A stretch of DNA of 64,000 nt. Source: Amanita rubescens. Taxonomy: Eukaryota; Basidiomycota; Agaricomycetes; Agaricales; Amanitaceae. Positions 1 to 7,908 of this stretch are shown here, one piece after another. Location: positions 1 to 64,000 of the forward strand of contig WION01000177.1 in NCBI GenBank assembly GCA_015039365.1. Reading direction: 5' to 3'. The translations under genes and the position numbers were made by a program. How positions within the stretch are numbered: the first letter of the stretch is position 1; each line of letters opens with the position of its first letter. A model generated the notes under the pieces. It saw only the letters and a list, made by a program, of their open reading frames with translations. It was not told the DNA's origin and did not search any database.

Positions 1-557
1 CTATGTAACCCTTCCCTATCATGCTCAAACCCATATCTCGGCCATGTGGAAATACATCTCATGAGGAAGCTGTATTCTACTCCCACCAAACTCACATTCA
101 TGTATGCAGTTCATGCTCACCTGCACACCCCTGCCGCCCTTTTCTGGTATACGACATGTACAAATGATGTGTCAACTCCATTGCAGAAGCATGGCACAAT
201 GAGATCAACATGTCCACGTCCTGCTGCTCCCATGGTCAACTCTACCCATTTCACCCAACAGCACCCATGCACATCAACAACCACTTACAGTACATTGTTT
301 TATACAATGTAATTGAATCAGCAGTTCAGGTGGCATGGCCATCATACCACCCTCTCATTCATGCTTGCAGTCATCCTCTGCCCCCACCACCCTCACATTC
401 ATGCCCTCAGCTCACATGCACCCACAGTCACCTGCCAAACCAAACACCCATCAAAAAATCAAATGACACAATGTCCTTTGCACCAAATAAAGCCAAGAAT
501 AAGAGACCCACTAGGGCCTCTCTCTCAAACACACCTGCCGGCTCTGGGGAAAGTTCC
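1..557. other. unassigned non-coding left edge
   Basis: I see no recognisable gene. The stretch is C/A-rich on the plus strand, with many CCACC and CACATTCATGC-like words and short open frames that resemble nothing. It ends where similarity to repeat family R begins, near 558. Confidence 0.4.
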
Positions 558-1082
558 GAGGTCTTTACCCTCCCCCACATGTATCCTTGTGGACTCCTGA
601 GGACTCCTGGCTCACTCCCGGGAATTCCCGGGACTCCAGAGGGACTCCCACCTCCCTGGAAGACCCCTCATCCCAGCCAAAATGTACTGGGAGTGAGCTG
701 GGACTCCTGGTAGACTCCCAGTAGACTCCCAGGACTCCTCTGGACTCCCTGTATGAGGAGTCCACAAGGAGTGTAAGGACTCCTTGTTTCATTCCTGTTT
801 ATGTGGTCATGTGACATGACCAGTTGGTCTGTGCACAGGCCCACAGGTATATAAGGAGGGGGCATCTGGCACATATCCCCCAGCACCCCCTCGGGAAAAG
901 GGGGGGCAGTGGAGATAAGATTAGATAGATAGATAGATGATAGGCAGCTTAAGTAATACGATGGCCTAGATAAGATAAGATAAAATATAACAAAAGTGAA
1001 AATTTCCTTTTATAGAAGTGTTACATTATGTAATATGTGACCATGACAAAAAAGATAGCTTTTGTGATTCAGAATATGCAAC
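558..1082 (+). repeat. dispersed repeat R, left arm, outer part
   Basis: This segment recurs in inverse orientation at about 43935-44470. It contains a dense GGACTCC/GGAGTCC minisatellite (about 585-760), a poly-G/C hairpin near 885-910 (CCCCCTCGGG...GGGGGGC) and a short TAGA microsatellite near 925-942. It stops abruptly at 1082, where Gypsy-A1 DNA begins. Its continuation is at 26301-26910, on the far side of the Gypsy nest. The 5 bp at 1078-1082 (GCAAC) repeat at 26301-26305 as the target-site duplication of A1. The repeat family itself is not recognised. Confidence 0.8.
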
Positions 1083-1512
1083 TGTTACGTTTCTTCGTTC
1101 ACTGATAAGTCAAGCCTATCAGGTACCGTAGGTTCCTCAAGGGAGTTCCGGCACTTAAGAACGTTCAAAGAATATAAGTGTTATCGTATAAGTCCTCAAG
1201 GGAGCTTAGACGATAACGAGACAGATTTTGACTGTTAAAACTAGACTAAGGTCTAGTCGTATATTTGCGTGATTTATATAGTACAAGGTACATACGCAAA
1301 TATGGTAAGTATATATACATGTGATAATGAAAACGGTTACATGTGATAATGAAACGGTTAACATGTGAAAACGACATACATGTGATAAAAGTAATTGGCA
1401 TATGATAAACGATGAATGTTCCGGAAGGAACGCATATGCAAATAATGACATAGGAGGGATGACATAGACGATAAGATAAGAAAAAGATAGGCCATGACGT
1501 ACGTTTGTAACA
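1083..1512 (-). repeat. Gypsy-A LTR (A1 3' LTR, or an A1/A2 chimera)
   Basis: This is a 430-bp LTR on the minus strand, ending TGTTAC...GTAACA. It appears identical to the LTRs at 1833-2262, 18118-18547 and 25871-26300. The outer flank carries GCAAC (1078-1082), the A1 target duplication. The inner flank carries CTCGT (1513-1517), the A2 target duplication. An LTR with two different duplications on its two sides is best explained by LTR-LTR recombination. Confidence 0.9.
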
Positions 1513-1832
1513 CTCGTCCTCCAGGCAACCGCTTCACTACTACTACTACTGGACCTCCACCATCACGACGAAACCTTGGAAATCGTCGAGGCCAATCCAC
1601 ACGAGGACAGTTGACACGACATGTCGCCACTATGACCGCCTCGAATACACGAGAAGAGCGACCGACTCTTCAAGAACGACTTACTGACAACCGCCGCCGC
1701 CGTCGTCATCCCTGGCAAGGAAATGAAGACTCTTATACCTACGACAGCGATGCTGAACACAATCGTGACACGTAGTCACAAGTAAATTCAATATTCGGCG
1801 AATATTGGACTTCGTATGTAGGAGAAGGGCTA
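1513..1832 (+). pseudogene. displaced and inverted 3' end of Gypsy-A1 ORF3
   Basis: These 320 bp match 17798-18117 of Gypsy-A2: the last part of ORF3 (frame TRPPGNRF... to the stop at about 1775) plus the pre-LTR tail with the AGGAGAAGGG purine tract. Only a single T/C difference was noticed (near 1611). The segment begins with CTCGT, the 5 bp at which A1's ORF3 was interrupted; the rest of that ORF3 ends with the same 5 bp at 18548-18552. It is in the opposite orientation to the remainder of A1, so it was flipped after A2 inserted. Confidence 0.88.
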
Positions 1833-2262
1833 TGTTACAAACGTACGTCATGGCCTATCTTTTTCTTATCTTATCGTCTATGTCATCCCTCCTATGTCAT
1901 TATTTGCATATGCGTTCCTTCCGGAACATTCATCGTTTATCATATGCCAATTACTTTTATCACATGTATGTCGTTTTCACATGTTAACCGTTTCATTATC
2001 ACATGTAACCGTTTTCATTATCACATGTATATATACTTACCATATTTGCGTATGTACCTTGTACTATATAAATCACGCAAATATACGACTAGACCTTAGT
2101 CTAGTTTTAACAGTCAAAATCTGTCTCGTTATCGTCTAAGCTCCCTTGAGGACTTATACGATAACACTTATATTCTTTGAACGTTCTTAAGTGCCGGAAC
2201 TCCCTTGAGGAACCTACGGTACCTGATAGGCTTGACTTATCAGTGAACGAAGAAACGTAACA
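1833..2262 (+). repeat. Gypsy-A2 5' LTR
   Basis: This 430-bp LTR begins TGTTACAAACG and ends ACGTAACA. It appears identical to the 3' LTR at 18118-18547, so A2 inserted recently. It is preceded by element-internal sequence instead of a target duplication, because the neighbouring 320 bp were inverted. The internal region that follows (ATAAAACTAGACTCC) has no TGG-initial tRNA-type primer-binding site. Confidence 0.93.
1953..2073 (+). promoter_or_regulatory. LTR promoter: CACATG repeats and TATA box
   Basis: The U3-like part of the LTR carries four spaced copies of TCACATGT, several within a CATTATCACATGTAACCG-like unit (about 1958-2026). CTATATAAATC follows at 2064-2074. The CACATG words are E-box-like. 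The spacing suggests an upstream activating array plus core promoter, but function is inferred. The same block is in every Gypsy-A LTR; in the older copy A3 it has drifted to CACATGC in places. Confidence 0.5.
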
Positions 2263-2299
2263 ATAAAACTAGACTCCTCTCCGAGCACGATAGCTTTAA

Positions 2300-4102
2300 C
2301 GCTCTCACCTCCCATCATTCACAATTGCTCCACGACAATCTAAAAGTACCCCTCCGAATAACGCCAAACGAAACCCCCTTAACCATCTCTACTATCTCGA
2401 CGAACATTCCATTCATTGGGATAAACGAGAAAACGGCTGGTGTTATACCGCTTCAGGAAAACCCGTACCAGGCCACCAGTTTTGGGTAAAACAAAAACTT
2501 GGAAGACCGCCAAATCAGTCCTTCCCATTTGAAGGAGGATTATACCTAAACGAACGCAAACTTGCCTTCCACGAAGGCAGTAAACGTTGGTACGCCACCG
2601 AATCGGAAACAGGAGAAGAACCGTACTTTATTAGAGACGAATATTTCGAAGGAGAACCCTTCATAGGAGGAAAAGAGGAGTTAACACGAACCGCGCTACA
2701 ACGTTGGAAGAAAGCGAACGAACCAGAGACCCTAACCACTAGTCAAGAAACTCCTGTCGCCTCACCACACGTTCATTACAGAGAAAGCGCCGAACCATCA
2801 GGAGAGTCCGATAAAGAAGACGATAAAGATCCCTTCTCTGAACAAGAGGAAGAAGAAGAATCCCAGAATAAACTCGAATACGCACCTGGAACCGAAGACG
2901 TTGTTATACCCACAGTTAAACAACGAGTTGAAGACGAAACCTCAGCTCAACTTATCGCTTCCTTATCCCTTGTAACCGAATCAAAACTCGAAGCTACACG
3001 ACCCGCACCATTACCCCCTGTTACTTTCCCATATTTGTTTACTCCACCAATCAATCCATTTCCCTCTAGGAAAGGAAAAGAACGAGATATGAGTGGATCA
3101 GGACCCCGAACCGAACCAAGGTCAGATCTACCGAAGATCAAACCTCCTAAACCATTCGAAGGAGATCGAAAATATCTCAATCCGTTCATAGCGAAAGCCG
3201 AATTATTCATGAAAATGAATAAAATGACGGATGCTCAAGATAAGATACAGTTCATTATGTATCATATTGATGGCAACGCTCAACAATGGCGCGACAACAA
3301 AATAACTGAATATGACGCCGAAACGACAAAATACGCCAACTATGACGCTTTTATTAAAGAACTAAAAGAAGATTGGGGACAAGTAGACGAAGCAGGACTA
3401 GCCATGCACAGATTACTCACATGGAGAAAACTCCCAAAGCAATCAATTAATCAATATATTGCGCGCGTCGATCGAGACATCAATCTAGCCAAAATCACTG
3501 ACGATACAACGAAATGTCATCTCCTAGTTTTAGGATTACCAAACTCCTTACGAGAGAAACTACGACTAGGAGGTGCCCCGACAACCTATAAATCATTAAG
3601 AACTCGTATCCTTGACATAGAAGTGGCGAACACCTTATTCTCCACTTTTGGCCAAGTAAAAGAGTTTGATGACAAAATGGAAGTCGACGAGGCTGTACTT
3701 GAATTAAATCAACAAGCACGACAAATGCAGATTGCTGAAACCTCCATGGAATGGGTAAAAACCGCTGTATGTTATGGATGCGGAAAAACAGGACATTTAA
3801 TCTCGGACTGCCCTAATCCCAAAAAGAAACGACAAAACCTTGGGAATTCACGAGGAAGGGCAGCCCCTAGAGGACAATTTCGAGGAAAACCACGCGGCCG
3901 AAATAATAACCGTAACAAAGGGAAAGGAAAAGGAAAAAGAATCAGAGCGCTGGATGCGGATAATGACGAAGACGACAGTAGCTCGTCAAGTGAAGAATCC
4001 AACAGTGAAAATGACGAAGACCAGAGAATCGCCGTCATACGAGAAATGGCGAAAACATTACCACGTAGCGCCCGCCGAAAATTGAACAAAAAGGGTTTTT
4101 AG
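2300..4102 (+). CDS. gag: Gypsy-A2 Gag polyprotein
   Basis: This is the structural protein of the retrotransposon. The frame is open from the stop codons at 2291 and 2297 to TAG at 4100. The first in-frame ATG is only at 3089 (MSGSGPRTEP). The 263 codons upstream look coding: in the older copy A3 most differences there are synonymous. The part after 3089 has a capsid-like retrotransposon Gag region (roughly residues 30-200 from that ATG), a CCHC zinc knuckle CYGCGKTGHLISDC starting at residue 228, then an RG-rich basic stretch and an acidic serine-rich tail. Initiation may be at 3089, at a non-AUG codon, or after splicing from an upstream AUG; the sequence does not decide. The stop overlaps the frameshift site into pol. 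Confidence 0.85.
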   Translation, partial: RSHLPSFTIAPRQSKSTPPNNAKRNPLNHLYYLDEHSIHWDKRENGWCYTASGKPVPGHQFWVKQKLGRPPNQSFPFEGGLYLNERKLAFHEGSKRWYATESETGEEPYFIRDEYFEGEPFIGGKEELTRTALQRWKKANEPETLTTSQETPVASPHVHYRESAEPSGESDKEDDKDPFSEQEEEEESQNKLEYAPGTEDVVIPTVKQRVEDETSAQLIASLSLVTESKLEATRPAPLPPVTFPYLFTPPINPFPSRKGKERDMSGSGPRTEPRSDLPKIKPPKPFEGDRKYLNPFIAKAELFMKMNKMTDAQDKIQFIMYHIDGNAQQWRDNKITEYDAETTKYANYDAFIKELKEDWGQVDEAGLAMHRLLTWRKLPKQSINQYIARVDRDINLAKITDDTTKCHLLVLGLPNSLREKLRLGGAPTTYKSLRTRILDIEVANTLFSTFGQVKEFDDKMEVDEAVLELNQQARQMQIAETSMEWVKTAVCYGCGKTGHLISDCPNPKKKRQNLGNSRGRAAPRGQFRGKPRGRNNNRNKGKGKGKRIRALDADNDEDDSSSSSEESNSENDEDQRIAVIREMAKTLPRSARRKLNKKGF

Positions 4103-4136
4103 AACGAGACGACGATGAATCAGCGTCCGTCGTCTC
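4093..4136 (+). promoter_or_regulatory. programmed -1 ribosomal frameshift signal
   Basis: The heptamer GGGTTTT at 4093-4099 is in phase as G GGT TTT, directly before the gag stop TAG (4100-4102). After a 6-nt spacer comes a perfect 9-bp stem, GAGACGACG (4106-4114) with CGTCGTCTC (4128-4136), and a 13-nt loop. The pol frame is open in the -1 frame through this point. Heptamer, short spacer and stem-loop form the canonical architecture for -1 frameshifting. The mirror copy in A1 is at 23997-24040. Confidence 0.85.
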
Positions 4137-4859
4137 TGAAGACGAACAACTATGTATAAATGGTGTAACAGTATCTTCTATATCCAGAAATAAAATCACC
4201 ATTCCTATTACCAAATGTTCGAATCTAAAAACCGCTGAAACCAAAGCCCTTATCGACTCAGGCGCACAAGGAAAATTCGTCGACAGCTCACTTGTCAATT
4301 GGAACGAAATCACTCGCTTAAAGAAACCCATCCCAGTGCGAAATGTGGACGGAACAAATAACAAGTCTGGAGATATACGGTATAAAATCCAGATAAGCTA
4401 TAACATCGAAAACAACCGGTTTAAAGACTGGTTTTATGTCACACGACTAGGCGATCAACGACTGATACTAGGATTACCTTGGCTCCGAGAAATCAACCCC
4501 AGAATAGATTGGTCTGAAGGAACAGTTAGATTCCCCGACGAAAGGAAGATCGATCCGGAAGAAGAAACTACGTTTGATTACGACGAAGAAACCGAAATGT
4601 ACCTTCGGTATATCCAAAAAGAAGAAGAATTGAACGCAGATGAGAACGAAGATCTTGAGACTGATCACCTTTGGATCCAAGCGAAAACATCAGCGTCTCA
4701 AGCGCTCGCACATGAACACGAAGATAAATCTACAAAAGTAGAATTACCCCCTGAATATGACAAATGGAGAAAAGTTTTTGATAAACAGACGTCAGAACGA
4801 TTTCCCATCTCACGACAATGGGATCATGCGATAGATCTGAAAGAAGGGTTTAAACCTAA
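4097..4859 (+). CDS. pol: Gypsy-A2 Pol, N-terminal part (protease), interrupted
   Basis: This is the -1 frame continuation of gag. The retropepsin active site ALIDSGAQGKF is near 4246-4278, and the flap/C-terminal region ends at RLILGLPWL. An acidic linker leads towards the RT palm. The frame is broken at 4859/4860 by LTR-H, which duplicated CCTAA (4855-4859 and 13071-13075). The uninterrupted copy in A1 (20444-24036) shows the frame is continuous without the insertion. As it stands the product would end five codons into LTR-H and lack RT. Confidence 0.88.
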
Positions 4860-5287
4860 TGTGACAAGTGTTTAACACCTCACGAAGATCTTAAGACACA
4901 ATTTCGAAGATACACAACACTTGTATCATCATTTCTTAAGATTGCAATGCAATCTTGTGGGGGAGGATGTAACGGGGCTACTATGTAGCTCTCGTACATA
5001 TTCATCAAGACCTTCATCAAGATGGGAGATCCCCTTGGGATCTCCGAATACAAGGATGGGAGTTATCCATTAACTCCCTTGTAGATAGATTTCCCCTATT
5101 CTCGTAGATAGTTATGTTATGGTACATATATAGTAGGTTGTCACACTTTGTGACACATCATCTTACACCTTACTTTACCCCACTCGCGTACACCGCACGG
5201 TATCACATATACACGTTGATTCAGTGCAAGACGCAAGGGGTGATTAAGTTGGAACCTTATTAGGTTCCTTTCAGTAAGAACGTTACA
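4860..5287 (+). repeat. LTR-H 5' LTR
   Basis: This LTR is 428 bp, beginning TGTGACAAGTG and ending GAACGTTACA. It is itself full of perfect inverted repeats: GGAGATCC/GGATCTCC, GGGAGTTA/TAACTCCC, TGTCACA/TGTGACA, GGAACCT/AGGTTCC, and AAGATTGC/GCAATCTT. A TATA-like CATATATAG lies near 5125. It appears identical to 12643-13070. Confidence 0.93.
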
Positions 5288-5590
5288 CTTTTTTGCACTT
5301 CACAAGTGCAACCGTGCCAATCTTCCCATTTGGAAGATTTCAACCAGAAATCTCACTCAAAACTATCTACCTATTCAACAACACCAAGAAAGCGTTATAC
5401 AACCACCCTAATACCCCCTGGAGGTTCTCTAGAACCTCCATCTCGCGTTCCGGACCCCAGAAACCTGAAACGACGCTTGTGACACAGTCCAAGCTACTTC
5501 AAATTTACGAAGACAACAAAGTTCATATAATCCATCTACCAACCCCCTCGAGTTTACACCAACACCTACACACATTTACGGGCTCGAGCA
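5288..5590 (+). other. LTR-H leader with hairpin at the primer-binding position
   Basis: Six nucleotides after the 5' LTR lies a perfect hairpin, TTGCACTT (5293-5300) and AAGTGCAA (5304-5311) with a 3-nt loop. No TGG-initial primer-binding site complementary to a tRNA 3' end is present. The remaining 280 bp have a frame open from a TTG, but no convincing start codon before 5591. Confidence 0.5.
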
Positions 5591-7750
5591 ATGCCCAACG
5601 AGTCTCAAAACCCGAGACTCAACCCACCGGGAGTTTTACGGAACTCCCAATACTTCAAGGATGACCCTCCGGACTTGTTCCCGAGGAGGGTCGAAACGAA
5701 CCAATATGCCGCTATCCCTGAGTGGTATTACGACGAATTGGAATACATTAAGGGTGTATCATCAACACCCAGTCGAACTGCACAATATAAGATTCATATG
5801 TTGTCTGACTCGACCTTTAAGTTAACTTGGGAGTATTCACCCACTCCCCATTATTCAAACGAGTCCTCTGAGGCTCGTACATCTATTCATTCGGGCGAGC
5901 GTGAGTTCGGCTCGCCCCACAACATAAACCTCAATAATTACTACATCTCTGAGACTCGGGAACCAGACCTAATGTCCGGTACCCTACATAGTCAACATGA
6001 AACTCTCGAACGGGAACACTATCCCGAGTGTTCCCAACTCGTCTACGACAACGCGAACGAGTTTAACGGTTTTGTCGCGGAATATCTCAAGTTTCATTTC
6101 AGTCTCGATGAATCTTCACGCGACTTACAACACGTCTGGCGCGACGCGTACTTAGGCTTATACGATGGCTCAATAACCCCGGAAATGCTATCCGAGGCTT
6201 TCTGGACATTGTTTGAAGCATGGGACTCAATACGCGTAGATCCACGCGACGCGACGCGTCCCAACACCGTTCCCGCGCCTCGAGTGAAACAGGAGGTCTC
6301 TAAGACCTCCGAGTCGTCTGTGGAAGACTCAGATACACTTGCACGGGTAACGCTTCCCGAAACGCCAAAGAACTTGAAGCGCTTAACCGAGCACTCCATC
6401 CTGATACACGGACTTGCCGACGCACAAGTCCAGACTCCCTTTCTTTTGGGTGAAACGCGGGAGGAACGACGGGCCTGTAATTCCGTCGTTAGTATACATG
6501 TAAAAGGCGAGGATATCCCTTCACCTGATGCTTCGGCAGCACACAAGCCATCTATCGCCATCTCCTCGCCAGTCCCTATCACTCCTGCTACGCCCAAGCC
6601 CTACCCTTCAACCTTCTCACACGAATACGACTCTTCACGAGTCATACGTGAGGTTAGAAGAACGAGAGACTCGAATCTTGAGTCTCGAAACGTATCGGAA
6701 CGAGTTCAATTGACTCGTTCCCTATCACGTCCGAGCTCATCAAGGACGGACTCCCTTTCTATGCCTCGGGAACTCCAACGGAACTCCCGGAGCTCCCTAA
6801 CGGACAACGAGCTGTCCAAAGCCCGTAAAGCTGACTTCCATTGGAAGTCCCCTTCAGAATCATCAACGGAGACAGCAACGACTGTCTCCTGTACTTCGTC
6901 GAAGCCCGCTACGTGTGTTGAAGGTCGACAACTAGCCAAATCTTCTGTACCTGTCGAAAAGCCGGCCAAGGCTCGAGTCGTCCCTGCCACTATTTTACGC
7001 GTTCCTTGTTCAGAAGTCGCGTCCAGGCTGATACCTCAAAGGGAAAACACGATCGTTAGCACAAAGGAACAAGCCTACACGTCAGAACACGCACCTTCGA
7101 CCGAGACAGCCCTCACGCTATCTAATCTCATGCCCGTCTCCTCTTTACGGGCCATCCCTTCAAACCGGCTCATGAACGAGCCTAAGCTGTCCCTTTCGAA
7201 TGTTTCTAAACGGCGTACGCCTAACGTCGTTAGTACAAAACAAGTAGTGAGCAGAAAAGCTCACCTAAGGTCAGATGCTCGTTCTGGAGCATCGTTACCA
7301 ACCGCCAACCGGCCGTTTGGTAAAACACCATCTGGTCTCAGCACAGGAGGACCAGAACAGCTCAATCGAGCTATGGAAACACTCGGAAGTCCTTGCAGAC
7401 TTCCCGAAAACATCCCGGAACGCTCCGAAGAGCATTCCATCCAATCTGGACGACTTGCCAACGAGCCAGTCATCTCCCCTTTGTCCTTTGATGAAACGGG
7501 GGAGAAACGGCGTACGCTAGACGCCGTTATTAGTAAACAAAAAGAAAATAATGAAAACCCCATACCTGAAACTTCGGCAGCCTCTACTCTGCCAGTATTC
7601 ACTCCTATCGCCATTCCTATCCATCCTGGCCCTTCACGACAATCTTCTCTTGAAGAAGTACATCCGCAAGCAATGGAAGAAGCCATTAAGAGAGTCTCGA
7701 CTCCCGAGACTCGAAATACGCTCGAAACGAGTTCAACTGGCTCGTTCTGA
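5591..7750 (+). CDS. LTR-H ORFa, unrecognised S/P-rich protein (719 aa)
   Basis: The frame starts at ATG 5591 and is open for 719 codons. I do not recognise the protein. Residues 1 to about 230 look at least partly globular, with aromatic and helical stretches such as IPEWYYDELEYIKG and FVAEYLKFHFSLDESS. The remainder is Ser/Pro/Arg-rich and probably disordered. It contains degenerate repeats with a core like (K/R)RR-x3-(D/N)VVS: SVVSIHV, KRRTPNVVSTK and GEKRRTLDAVISK. These coincide with recurrent DNA hairpins, so the repeats may reflect nucleic-acid structure more than protein function. There is no zinc knuckle, protease or RT motif. The same style of sequence resumes in another frame after 7750, suggesting one longer ancestral frame or a frame shift. 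Confidence 0.6.
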   Translation: MPNESQNPRLNPPGVLRNSQYFKDDPPDLFPRRVETNQYAAIPEWYYDELEYIKGVSSTPSRTAQYKIHMLSDSTFKLTWEYSPTPHYSNESSEARTSIHSGEREFGSPHNINLNNYYISETREPDLMSGTLHSQHETLEREHYPECSQLVYDNANEFNGFVAEYLKFHFSLDESSRDLQHVWRDAYLGLYDGSITPEMLSEAFWTLFEAWDSIRVDPRDATRPNTVPAPRVKQEVSKTSESSVEDSDTLARVTLPETPKNLKRLTEHSILIHGLADAQVQTPFLLGETREERRACNSVVSIHVKGEDIPSPDASAAHKPSIAISSPVPITPATPKPYPSTFSHEYDSSRVIREVRRTRDSNLESRNVSERVQLTRSLSRPSSSRTDSLSMPRELQRNSRSSLTDNELSKARKADFHWKSPSESSTETATTVSCTSSKPATCVEGRQLAKSSVPVEKPAKARVVPATILRVPCSEVASRLIPQRENTIVSTKEQAYTSEHAPSTETALTLSNLMPVSSLRAIPSNRLMNEPKLSLSNVSKRRTPNVVSTKQVVSRKAHLRSDARSGASLPTANRPFGKTPSGLSTGGPEQLNRAMETLGSPCRLPENIPERSEEHSIQSGRLANEPVISPLSFDETGEKRRTLDAVISKQKENNENPIPETSAASTLPVFTPIAIPIHPGPSRQSSLEEVHPQAMEEAIKRVSTPETRNTLETSSTGSF

Positions 7751-7908
7751 AGCATGTCCAAGCTCTGCGAAGTCGGACAGTCATCCTGAAACCCCGGGAC
7801 TCATTAAGAGTCCCCCGAATATTCCTCACAAGCCCACACAGGCTCGAAGACCTGTATCCGTCAAGCCTGCCCCGGAGAAGGCTTTGCCCATCTCCCGGCC
7901 TTCGCCCA

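Noticed and set aside
1..713. Open frames in the left edge and GGACTCC block (210-713 and the antisense 565-886)
   Set aside because: Low-complexity translations of minisatellite DNA; the right R copy shifts their frames.
1805..2139. Small open frames inside the Gypsy-A LTR (MAYLFLILSS... and MSLFAYAFLP...), one with a good ATGGCC context
   Set aside because: They are repeated only because the LTR is repeated, lie in the promoter region, and are not kept open in the A3 LTR.
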